Below, piece after piece: positions 28,124 to 35,427 of a DNA stretch of 64,000 nt. Location: the NCBI RefSeq assembly GCF_002723915.1, contig NZ_BEWL01000002.1:310001-374000 (forward strand), in the 5' to 3' direction. A model generated the notes under the pieces. It made no database searches, had not been told where the DNA came from, and saw nothing but the letters and a program-made list of their open reading frames with translations. Each line of letters starts with the position of its first letter. Position 1 is the stretch's first letter. The translations under genes were made by a program, and so were the position numbers. Source of the stretch: Gluconobacter albidus. Lineage in GTDB: Bacteria > Pseudomonadota > Alphaproteobacteria > Acetobacterales > Acetobacteraceae.

Positions 28124-29470
28124 TCAGTGGTTGCCGGTGTCGGCGGGCGAGGACGGGTCGTTCTTCTGCTGGGGCGCATCGGAACTCTGCTGTCCGTCGC
28201 GGTGATGACGGTGCTGGCTGGCGCTCTTGTGTTCGGCTTCCGTCGTCTGTGCCGTCGGCGAAGACGTATCGGGGATGGACACTTTCTGGCCGGGGCGCAG
28301 ATGGCTGACACCATCCGTCACGACACGGTCCCCACTGCTCAGGCCCTTTTCGATCACGGCGTTCGTGCCGTCTGTCGTGCCGACGGTGACGGGCACGACT
28401 TCCACGGTCATGTCTGGCTTGACGCGGTAGACGAAGCGTCCGTCCGGTCCCGTCTGGAGGGCATTTCCGGGAACGAGCAGGGCATCATGCAGCGTCGTGA
28501 CCAGAAGATGCGGGTTCACAAACTGGTTCGGGAAGAGGTGCTCGTCCTCGTTCGCGAAGATGCCACGCATCCGGACCGTACCCGTTGCCGTGTCGATCTG
28601 GCTGTCGAGGGCCTTGACGGTGCCGGTGGCGATTTTGTGGGTGTTATCGCTGTCCCAGGCTTCGACGGACAGTTCGCCGGTCTTGTCCAGATATTTCATG
28701 ACCTCCTGCAGCTGGTTCTGCGGAACCGTGAAGATCACGGAGATGGGCTGCATCATGGTCAGGATGGTCAGACCGCCGGACTGGCCTGCCGTCACATAGT
28801 TGCCGACGTCGAGCACGCGGATACCGACACGGCCTTCGACAGGCGCAATGATGTGACAGTACATCACGTTGAGCTCGGCATTGCGGACATTCGCGCGGTC
28901 GAATTCGACCTGACCTTCAAGCTGCTGAACCGTGAATTCCTGATCACGCGCGGTCATGGCGGAGGTCGAGTTCTGTTTGATCAGGCGCTGGTAGCGGGCA
29001 TTGTCCACGCGGGCCTTCTCAAGCTGCGCCATATCCGCGGCCAGTGTTCCACGATACTGGGAGAGCGTGGCCTCGTAAGGGCGCGGGTCGATCAGTTCGA
29101 GCTCATCACCCTTATGAACGTGCTGGCCTTCCTTGTAATAGACGGCCGAGATATGGCCGTTGACGCGCGGCGTGATCGTCACATTCGTCACCGGGACGAC
29201 CGTTCCGAGTTCCTGAAAAACTACGGGCATGTCGCCGGTATGGGCGGTCGCGACGGCGACGGGCTGCACGTTTCCGTCAGCCGCGGCGCTGTGGCCATGC
29301 TTGTGAGTTGCGCCATGAGGGCGGAAAATCGCGAAAAGGATCAGAAGAGCGATCAGGAGAACAGCGCCCCAGAGGATCCAGCGCCGACGACGGGACCGTG
29401 CGGGAGGGGGCGAGGACTGGGCGGTGCTGTTCGTAAGGCGGTCGCTGGAGCTGGCCGTCTGCTGATCCAT
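28124..29470 (-). CDS. RND periplasmic adaptor (membrane fusion protein), MdtA-like
   Basis: A 448-aa adaptor that bridges the inner-membrane pump and the outer-membrane channel. After a polar N-terminus comes an inner-membrane anchor (WILWGAVLLIALLILFAIF), a lipoyl-like domain (VTITPRVNGHISAVYYKEGQ), a coiled coil around residues 150-215 and beta-barrel segments (GRVGIRVLDVGNYV). The C-terminal tail is rich in S, T, H and Q. An in-frame ATG seven codons upstream (29491) is an alternative start; the chosen one has GGAAAG upstream. First gene of the operon. Confidence 0.88.
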   Translation of the reverse strand: MDQQTASSSDRLTNSTAQSSPPPARSRRRRWILWGAVLLIALLILFAIFRPHGATHKHGHSAAADGNVQPVAVATAHTGDMPVVFQELGTVVPVTNVTITPRVNGHISAVYYKEGQHVHKGDELELIDPRPYEATLSQYRGTLAADMAQLEKARVDNARYQRLIKQNSTSAMTARDQEFTVQQLEGQVEFDRANVRNAELNVMYCHIIAPVEGRVGIRVLDVGNYVTAGQSGGLTILTMMQPISVIFTVPQNQLQEVMKYLDKTGELSVEAWDSDNTHKIATGTVKALDSQIDTATGTVRMRGIFANEDEHLFPNQFVNPHLLVTTLHDALLVPGNALQTGPDGRFVYRVKPDMTVEVVPVTVGTTDGTNAVIEKGLSSGDRVVTDGVSHLRPGQKVSIPDTSSPTAQTTEAEHKSASQHRHHRDGQQSSDAPQQKNDPSSPADTGNH

Positions 29471-29536
29471 GGTGGTTCTGTCTTTCCGCATAGCAGAGCG
29501 CGGGGCTCTCAGGCGACGAAGTTATGTGTTTTCCTG

Positions 29537-29564
29537 CTTATACGGCAGGAGGCCAGCGCCTGCC
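29537..29564 (-). promoter_or_regulatory. candidate promoter and operator of the RND operon
   Basis: On the minus strand a TATAAG box (29542-29537) lies immediately downstream of the inverted repeat GGCAGG-N9-CCTGCC (29544-29564), which would occupy the -10/-35 spacer. That is a usual location for a repressor operator. No -35 box of quality is visible and no regulator gene is adjacent. Confidence 0.4.
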
Positions 29565-29699
29565 ATGACGCGACCTTAAATCCTGTTCAGTTTTGGCAAT
29601 GAAAATCAAAATGACCGGAAATGATACTTTTCGTTACATTTCTGGCCATGACCATTCCATGGGACTTGTCTCTTTTCCGCGCAGGGATCATATCGGGTT

Positions 29700-29725
29700 G
29701 GAACCGGATGTCTGTGTTGTGCGTT
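29700..29725 (+). promoter_or_regulatory. EcfG-type general stress promoter
   Basis: GGAAC (29700-29704), 17 bases, then CGTT (29722-29725): an exact match to the alphaproteobacterial sigma-EcfG consensus GGAAC-N16/17-CGTT. It points toward the CsbD-like gene, whose ATG lies 40 bases downstream with GAGGAG as ribosome site. The rest of the 290-base divergent region shows only the RND operator on the other strand. Confidence 0.75.
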
Positions 29726-29764
29726 TGCATTGAGGACAGGTTAATCCGGACAGAGGAGAACAAA

Positions 29765-30055
29765 ATGGCCGACACAACTGAAACGAAGGTCGAAGGCCTT
29801 GTGGATGACGCCAAGGGCAAGCTCAAGGACGGTTTTGGTGGCTTGACCGGCGATGCGAAGCTTCAGGCCGAGGGCAAGTTTGACCAGCTTTCCGGCATGG
29901 CGCAGCAGGAATTCGCTGATCTGTACGACGAAGGCGAAACCAAGCTCGAAGCCGCAACGGCGTTTGTGCAGGATCGCCCGCTGATCTCGCTGGTGATCGC
30001 AACAGTCGTCGGAATGATCGTCGGCGGTCTGCTGTTTGGTCGCAAAAGCGACTGA
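29765..30055 (+). CDS. CsbD-like protein with C-terminal membrane anchor
   Basis: A 96-aa stress-type protein. Residues 1-45 resemble CsbD (VEGLVDDAKGKLKDGFGGLTGD, split here by repeats of acidic and lysine residues); residues 68-93 form one membrane segment (LISLVIATVVGMIVGGLLFG) as in ElaB/DUF883 proteins. So it looks like a soluble CsbD-type domain tethered to the inner membrane. The function of CsbD is unknown, but it belongs to general stress regulons in Bacillus and alphaproteobacteria, which fits the EcfG-type promoter upstream. Confidence 0.8.
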   Translation: MADTTETKVEGLVDDAKGKLKDGFGGLTGDAKLQAEGKFDQLSGMAQQEFADLYDEGETKLEAATAFVQDRPLISLVIATVVGMIVGGLLFGRKSD

Positions 30056-30097
30056 GGCGCCACAGGCGTTTCGACCATAGGGACGTCTTTGTGCTAG

Positions 30098-30129
30098 AAG
30101 CCTTCCGGAGTAATCCGGAAGGCTTTTTT
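30098..30129 (+). terminator. terminator hairpin that covers the next gene's ribosome site
   Basis: AAGCCTTCCGGA pairs perfectly with TCCGGAAGGCTT around GTAA, ending in six Ts (30124-30129). The next ATG is at 30131. The 3' arm contains GGAAGG (30117-30122), the only Shine-Dalgarno sequence for that ATG, so the same structure both ends transcription and would hide the ribosome site. Confidence 0.8.
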
Positions 30130-30130
30130 C

Positions 30131-30766
30131 ATGGAATGGTTTTACGACAACAACGGGCAACAGGCCGGTCCAGTCTCCCGTGAGGAAATCCTGCGCCTGA
30201 TCATGCAGCGGCAGATCAAGCCCGAAACGCTCGTCTGGACGCCGGAATTCGGATCAACATGGCGCCCTGCCAGCGCTGCGGGGCTTGTCTCTCCACTGAC
30301 AGGGCTTCTGCGGATGTCTTCGGGAAGTTCGGAACACTGGGCCTGGGTGCTTCTGGTCGGACCGTGGCTGATCCAGCGCCTCACGCTGCTGATTCTGGAC
30401 CTGCGCCAGATTCCGGACAGCGGCCGGGTGGGAACGATTTCCGTCGTCGGGATGATGTCGCTGATCCTGTTTTTTGTTTCCTTCATGCTGGACCGGACGT
30501 CCATTCGCGAAAGCGGAAAGACGCCGCCGGGCTTCTGGTGGTGGCTGTTTCTGCCGGGATATTTCTGGAAACGCCGCCAGATCGTTGGTCGGGGGCTCTC
30601 GCTGCTGATCGTCAGTCTCGTCCTTTTGACGGTCAATGTGACGGAAAAAATCTATCAGTTCCCTCAGATCGAGAAAGAGATTCAGATGCGACACGGGCAG
30701 ATGGATCAGCCCGCTCCATCGCCTCCGTCAGCGTCCGGTCAGGACAGCCAGCAGGAAGACCTCTGA
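30131..30766 (+). CDS. GYF_2-domain membrane protein
   Basis: A 211-aa protein of unknown function. Residues 1-45 form a GYF_2-type domain (WFYDNNGQQAGPVSREEILRL, then IKPETLVWTPEFGSTWRPA), known in bacteria as a small module at the N-terminus of membrane proteins. Three or four hydrophobic segments follow (HWAWVLLVGPWLIQRLTLLI, GMMSLILFFVSFML, GLSLLIVSLVLLTV), then a polar proline- and glutamine-rich tail. The ATG directly follows a terminator, so expression probably depends on read-through from the CsbD-like gene. Confidence 0.8.
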   Translation: MEWFYDNNGQQAGPVSREEILRLIMQRQIKPETLVWTPEFGSTWRPASAAGLVSPLTGLLRMSSGSSEHWAWVLLVGPWLIQRLTLLILDLRQIPDSGRVGTISVVGMMSLILFFVSFMLDRTSIRESGKTPPGFWWWLFLPGYFWKRRQIVGRGLSLLIVSLVLLTVNVTEKIYQFPQIEKEIQMRHGQMDQPAPSPPSASGQDSQQEDL

Positions 30767-30779
30767 CGCTTGGGGTAAA

Positions 30780-30869
30780 GAGTCTTTCTAACCACACTTG
30801 ACATATTAAACTTAGAACTCATGCATTTTTGGGGTTCCCTTTCGAGTCGCCATGATTCACAACCGATTC
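30780..30869 (+). promoter_or_regulatory. rnhB-ccrM promoter region with four GANTC sites
   Basis: Four CcrM target sites lie within 90 bases: 30780-30784, 30844-30848, 30854-30858 and 30865-30869. Random expectation is about 0.3 in this length. A consensus -35 box TTGACA lies at 30798-30803, with ATGCAT at 17-base spacing as a poor -10. The three proximal sites fall in the leader of the operon that encodes the GANTC methylase, as in Caulobacter. Confidence 0.6.
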
Positions 30870-30912
30870 GGTCACCTGATTTCGCGGTGATCTGTCGGGG
30901 AGACACTCAGAA

Positions 30913-31536
30913 ATGCCGGATTACGCCCTGGAAGCTGCCCATGGGGGGCTGGTCGTCGGGATCGACGAAGTCGGGCGTGGTCCTCTGGCAGGGCCGGTCG
31001 TAGCCTCCGCCGTGGCATTTACGGCGCCGCCGTCTGAAACCCTGTCTGCCCTTCTCGATGATTCCAAGAAACTGACGGCCCGGCGCCGGATGCTCGCCTA
31101 TGAGGCCCTGATGGCCGACGAACAGGTGCTGATCGGCATTGGCGCGGCATCCGTTCTGGAAATCGAGCAGATCAATATCGCCCAGGCCTGCTACCTGGCC
31201 ATGCGCCGGGCGCTGTCCCGGCTCGGCCGGGTGCCGGACCTTGCCCTCGTGGACGGCAAACACGCCCCGAAACTGCCCTGTCCCATCAAAATGGTGATCG
31301 GTGGCGACGGGATCAGCCTGTCCATTGCCGCAGCCTCCATCATCGCCAAGGTAACGCGCGACCGCCTGATGGCGCGCCTGGCCATGCGCCACGATGCCTA
31401 TGGCTGGGAGCGCAATGCGGGTTACGGCACGGCCGCGCACATGCAGGGCCTGAAGCTCCGGGGGGTGACACCCCATCACAGGCGCGGGTTCGCGCCAATA
31501 CGAAACATGATTGAAGCAGAGGCACACGCAGCATGA
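30913..31536 (+). CDS. rnhB: ribonuclease HII
   Basis: RNase HII (207 aa) cleaves the RNA strand of RNA-DNA hybrids and removes single ribonucleotides from DNA. Active-site motifs are visible: [15 protein letters not shown] near residue 17, LVDGKHAP near residue 114 and [11 protein letters not shown] near residue 145. The C-terminal HHRRGFAPI is standard. The ATG follows GGGGAGACACTCAGAA. It overlaps ccrM by four bases, so repair and methylation genes are translationally coupled. Confidence 0.96.
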   Translation: MPDYALEAAHGGLVVGIDEVGRGPLAGPVVASAVAFTAPPSETLSALLDDSKKLTARRRMLAYEALMADEQVLIGIGAASVLEIEQINIAQACYLAMRRALSRLGRVPDLALVDGKHAPKLPCPIKMVIGGDGISLSIAAASIIAKVTRDRLMARLAMRHDAYGWERNAGYGTAAHMQGLKLRGVTPHHRRGFAPIRNMIEAEAHAA

Positions 31537-32618
31537 GCGGTGAATTTCCCGTCGACCAGATCCTGCGTGGAGAATGCATCGAAACGATGAAGACGCTGCC
31601 GGACGGGAGCGTGGACTGCATTTTCGCTGATCCGCCGTACAACCTTCAGCTGCGCGGCGAGCTGCGTCGTCCGGACGAAACCGTCGTGGATGGCGTGGAT
31701 GATGACTGGGACAAGTTTGCGGATTACGCGACCTACGACAACTTCACGCGCGAATGGCTGAGCGAAGCGCGCCGGATCCTGCACAAGGACGGCACAATCT
31801 GGGTCATCGGTTCCTATCACAACGTCTTCCGGCTTGGCGCGATCATGCAGGATCTGGGCTTCTGGATCCTGAACGACATCGTCTGGCGCAAGTCCAACCC
31901 GATGCCGAATTTTCGTGGACGGCGCTTCACGAACGCGCATGAGACGCTGATCTGGGCCGCGCGTGGTCCGCAGAGCAAATATCGCTTCAACTATCAGGCC
32001 ATGAAGGCCCTGAACGACGACCTTCAGATGCGCTCGGACTGGTACCTGCCGCTGTGCACGGGCAACGAGCGCCTGAAGAACGAACACGGCCTGAAACTGC
32101 ACCCGACGCAGAAGCCGGAAAGTCTGCTGCATCGTGTTCTGGTGGCCTCGACCAATGCCAATGATGTGGTGCTGGACCCGTTCTGCGGAAGCGGGACCAC
32201 CCCGGCAATGGCCAAGCGGCTGGGGCGTCATTACATCGCCATCGAACGCCATCCGGATTACGTCAAGGCAGCCCGGGAGCGCGTGGCGCGCGAAGAACGC
32301 CTGACGTCCGAACAGCTTGCGACCACGCCGGCCCGGCGCGAAATGCCGCGTATTCCGTTCGGAAGTTTCGTGGAGACGGGCGTTCTGCCAGCAGGAACCG
32401 TGCTCTACGACCGGCAGAAGCGTCTGAAAGCAACCGTGACCCCGGATGGTACGCTCGTATCGGGCAACCAGCGCGGCTCCATCCACAAGCTGGGCGCGGG
32501 CCTGACGGGCGCTCCGTCCTGCAATGGCTGGACATTCTGGTATTTCGAGCGTGACGGCCAGTTCGTTCAGATCGACGTCCTGCGTCAGGAAAGTCAGGCG
32601 CTGCGCAACGTCGGCTGA
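31533..32618 (+). CDS. ccrM: adenine-N6 DNA methyltransferase CcrM (GANTC)
   Basis: CcrM (361 aa) methylates the adenine in GANTC and is the cell-cycle-regulated orphan methylase of alphaproteobacteria. The catalytic motif DPPYN is near residue 33 and the SAM motif FCGSGTT near residue 220; this order makes it a beta-class enzyme. The C-terminal 90 residues ([19 protein letters not shown] onward) form the RAMA-type domain needed for sequence recognition in CcrM. No partner restriction enzyme gene is nearby, supporting a regulatory role. Confidence 0.95.
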   Translation: MSGEFPVDQILRGECIETMKTLPDGSVDCIFADPPYNLQLRGELRRPDETVVDGVDDDWDKFADYATYDNFTREWLSEARRILHKDGTIWVIGSYHNVFRLGAIMQDLGFWILNDIVWRKSNPMPNFRGRRFTNAHETLIWAARGPQSKYRFNYQAMKALNDDLQMRSDWYLPLCTGNERLKNEHGLKLHPTQKPESLLHRVLVASTNANDVVLDPFCGSGTTPAMAKRLGRHYIAIERHPDYVKAARERVAREERLTSEQLATTPARREMPRIPFGSFVETGVLPAGTVLYDRQKRLKATVTPDGTLVSGNQRGSIHKLGAGLTGAPSCNGWTFWYFERDGQFVQIDVLRQESQALRNVG

Positions 32619-32639
32619 CACCGGACGACAGCGCGCATA

Positions 32640-32672
32640 AAAAAAGCCGGAGAGTTACTCTCCGGCTTTTTT
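32640..32672. terminator. terminator after ccrM
   Basis: AAAAGCCGGAGAG pairs with CTCTCCGGCTTTT around TTA, with six Ts on the + strand and a long A run on the other, so it can act for ccrM and for the minus-strand ankyrin gene that ends at 32693. Confidence 0.88.
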
Positions 32673-32692
32673 CGTCTCTGGATCAGATGAGA

Positions 32693-33310
32693 CTAGTGAC
32701 CTGCGAAGCCGAGGAAGCCGATTGAAGGATCCGCTTTTCCGCCACTTGCGTCAAAATGCGGGGATGCTGCGACAGCAGAATGTCTCGGCGTGACAGACTT
32801 TCCACCAATCGTCAGATGGCCGCTGCCGTTTTTCATTTCAACGCCCTGATCGGAAACACTGTTTTCGATCTTTCCGTCCGGATTATAGGTGCGCATCGAC
32901 AGCAGCAGGAACATGATGTCCTTGCGGTTCAGGTCGATGGCCATGTCCAGCGGTGTCTGGTCCAGAACATTGTGCCCGCCCATGTCGGCGCCACGGTTGA
33001 GCGCTTCTTTCGCTGCGTTGAGGGAGCCGCGGTTGATCGCATCGAACAGGGCTGTGGTCGGGTTCACATCGGCGCGGGCATGACCGGCGTCGTCGTCGGA
33101 GGCTTCTGCTCCCGGAAGGGCGGAAGGCGGCGCGGCGCGCTGGGCGGCCTTGCGGGCTTCGGCTTTCTTCTGATTGGCCTCGGCTTCCTGTTCAGCCTCG
33201 GCGTCGTCGGCATCCTGAGCCTGGGCGTGGTGCCAGGGTACGAGAATCGTCGGCGTCATTGCCAGAGCGGCAACGAGCAGCAGGCGGGGCAGGGTGGGGA
33301 GCAGTCGCAT
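32693..33310 (-). CDS. exported ankyrin-repeat protein
   Basis: A 205-aa protein with a signal peptide (MRLLPTLPRLLLVAALAMTP, cleavage probably after AQA), then a low-complexity, alanine- and acid-rich linker (residues 33-75), then about two ankyrin-type repeats (TALFDAINRGSLNAAKEALN, TPLDMAIDLNRKDIMFLLLS). It should be periplasmic. The start is the ATG before the signal peptide; the upstream extension is not supported. The role is unknown; ankyrin repeats usually bind other proteins. It lies alone, 77 bases from the vWA gene. Confidence 0.78.
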   Translation of the reverse strand: MRLLPTLPRLLLVAALAMTPTILVPWHHAQAQDADDAEAEQEAEANQKKAEARKAAQRAAPPSALPGAEASDDDAGHARADVNPTTALFDAINRGSLNAAKEALNRGADMGGHNVLDQTPLDMAIDLNRKDIMFLLLSMRTYNPDGKIENSVSDQGVEMKNGSGHLTIGGKSVTPRHSAVAASPHFDASGGKADPSIGFLGFAGH

Positions 33311-33387
33311 AAAACCAATATACTGTGATCGTTCGTCCTGCGCGAGTCTGCAGATGCCTCTCGGAGGTGCCGGATTGTGACATTTTT

Positions 33388-35427
33388 TCAATGACCTTCC
33401 CGCCACCAGCCGATTGCGAGGAAAATCAGGGCCGCGAACAGGGCCGCCCATGCGGGAACGAGGTCCGTCGTACGCGTCTCACCTGCGACGGCGGCCGTGG
33501 TGACGGGCAGGCCCATCCAGTCCGAGCCGCTTATGGTCGAGCCGATGGGAACTTGTTTCAGATGGGGCGTATGATCCGCAACCCACGCCACGGCTCCCCC
33601 CGATGCCTGAGCGCTGGCGCCCATGACAGTCGCGGTGGCGCGCAGGTCCTGCCGTTCGATCGGGTCATGGGAGACGGGACTGGCGAAAGCGACCAGACCA
33701 TCCTGCCGGACGCTCCAGATTCCGGGCATCGTGGCGGCGAGCGTGGCGTGCCAGACGCCATCCGTCTGTTTCAGGGTAACGGGCATGCGTTTTCCGTCCG
33801 GCGCCGTGACGAAAGCCTCAGGCGAAACAGCCTGTCCCGCAGCGTGGCGCTCGACGTTGAGCTGACCGTTTTCGATCCGGGCGGTGAGGCGGTTTTCCTC
33901 AAGGTCCGGCTCTTTCATGAGCCAGTGTGACAGGCGCCGCAGAAGCTCGGCCTGCGGGCCGCCGCCGCCTTCGCCGCGAGACCACAGCCAGAGCTGGTCC
34001 GACATGAGTATGGCGACGCGTCCACGATCCACCCGGTCCAGAAGCAGAAGTGGCGCGCCATCCGGGCCATGCATCAGGTCTTCGCCATGGGACTGTTCCG
34101 GCCGGAGAGCACGATACCAGGGGCCCCAGTCTTCCGTCAGGCCAGCCGTGACGGGATGGGTTTTACCCAGATCGGTCAGGGAGGGACGGAAAGCCCGCGT
34201 AACGACCCCGTCCGTCCCGACATGGGCCGGAAGAATCTGTGCGAGGCTGGTATCCTGAAGTGTGCCGTCCTGCGTGAATTCAGGCCCTGCCGTTACCAGC
34301 AGGCCGCCGCCGTTGCGGACATAATCGGCGATATTGGTCAGATATTCGTCCGGCAGGATGTTGCTGTTGCGAAAGCCGTCCAGAATGATGAGGTCGAAAC
34401 TGCGGATCTTTTCCTGAAACAATTCGCGGATGGGAAACGGAATCAGCGCCAGATCGGACAGCGGGGTGCCGTCATCGGTGTTGGGGGAGCGCAGAATGGT
34501 GAAGTGGACGAGATCGACGGAAGGATCGGCTTTCAGAAGCCGCCGCCAGACGCGCTCGCCCTGATTGGGTACACCCGAAACCAGCAGCACCCGCAGCCGG
34601 TCGCGCACGCCCCGGATGCGGACGACTTCGCTGTTATTTTCGGTGGAGGCCTCACCAGCCAGCGGAGAGACGGACAGGCCGACAAGCGTTTCGCCGGGAT
34701 GCTGCACGGGAACGGTGATGTCCTCGGGTGTGCCGGTCCGGATCGGGCGGGTCTGCGGCGGGGCATCGCCCGAGCGGATCGTAAGAACCGCGTCGGCCGC
34801 ACCCGGAGCACCCAGATCGTCGACCTGAACGCGGATCGTGGCGTTCTGTCCGACGATGGCATAGGGCGGCGTGCTCAGGATGCGCAGGCGACGGTCCTGT
34901 TCCTCGCCCCGCGCCGTCAGCAGAAGATGCAGCGGAAGTTTCTGTCCGTCCGGTCCCTGAAAGCGCGCCGGAAGATGGGCCGGAACGTCATGATCCATGC
35001 CGTCCGTTATGACGATGGCACCTGCAAACCTGCCCTGCGGCAGATCGGCATGATCCAGCGCCTCGAACAGACGGGTGCCGTGGCCCGTGCCACCCGGAAC
35101 ATCGACGCGATGGAGCGTCAGGCCCGGAAGACGCGCCGCGTCCTGCATGATCTGCCGTGCGGTCTGATCCGCGATGGCCGTGCGGGGGCCGACCTGCATC
35201 GAGGCCGAACGATCCACAACCAGCAGCGCATCCTGCGGCACCGGACGAAGCACCGGATGAAGTGCGCGCGGCCCGGACAGCCATCCCAGCAGGGCCAGAA
35301 CGGCCAGCGCCCGCCAGAGCATTCCGCGCGCGCCACGCAGGGCACCGTAAAGCGCGCTTGCAATACTGAGTGCGGCCAGCGTCGCCAGCAGCCAGACGGG
35401 CAGCATCGGAGAAAGATCGAACATCAT
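33388..35427 (-). CDS. membrane protein with vWA-like and glutamine-amidotransferase-like domains
   Basis: A 679-aa membrane protein, last gene of the MoxR module. Two N-terminal membrane segments (residues 8-55) precede a von Willebrand A-like domain with DALLVVDRSASMQ (DxSxS metal site) near residue 67 and AGAIVITDGMDHD. The middle part (about 280-460) resembles the glutamine-amidotransferase-like fold in related proteins (FDLIILDGFRNSNILPDEY, NGGGLLVTAGPE). A final membrane segment (AWAALFAALIFLAIGWW) anchors the C-terminus. It overlaps the DUF4159 gene by four bases. Molecular function is unproven. Confidence 0.82.
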   Translation of the reverse strand: MMFDLSPMLPVWLLATLAALSIASALYGALRGARGMLWRALAVLALLGWLSGPRALHPVLRPVPQDALLVVDRSASMQVGPRTAIADQTARQIMQDAARLPGLTLHRVDVPGGTGHGTRLFEALDHADLPQGRFAGAIVITDGMDHDVPAHLPARFQGPDGQKLPLHLLLTARGEEQDRRLRILSTPPYAIVGQNATIRVQVDDLGAPGAADAVLTIRSGDAPPQTRPIRTGTPEDITVPVQHPGETLVGLSVSPLAGEASTENNSEVVRIRGVRDRLRVLLVSGVPNQGERVWRRLLKADPSVDLVHFTILRSPNTDDGTPLSDLALIPFPIRELFQEKIRSFDLIILDGFRNSNILPDEYLTNIADYVRNGGGLLVTAGPEFTQDGTLQDTSLAQILPAHVGTDGVVTRAFRPSLTDLGKTHPVTAGLTEDWGPWYRALRPEQSHGEDLMHGPDGAPLLLLDRVDRGRVAILMSDQLWLWSRGEGGGGPQAELLRRLSHWLMKEPDLEENRLTARIENGQLNVERHAAGQAVSPEAFVTAPDGKRMPVTLKQTDGVWHATLAATMPGIWSVRQDGLVAFASPVSHDPIERQDLRATATVMGASAQASGGAVAWVADHTPHLKQVPIGSTISGSDWMGLPVTTAAVAGETRTTDLVPAWAALFAALIFLAIGWWREGH

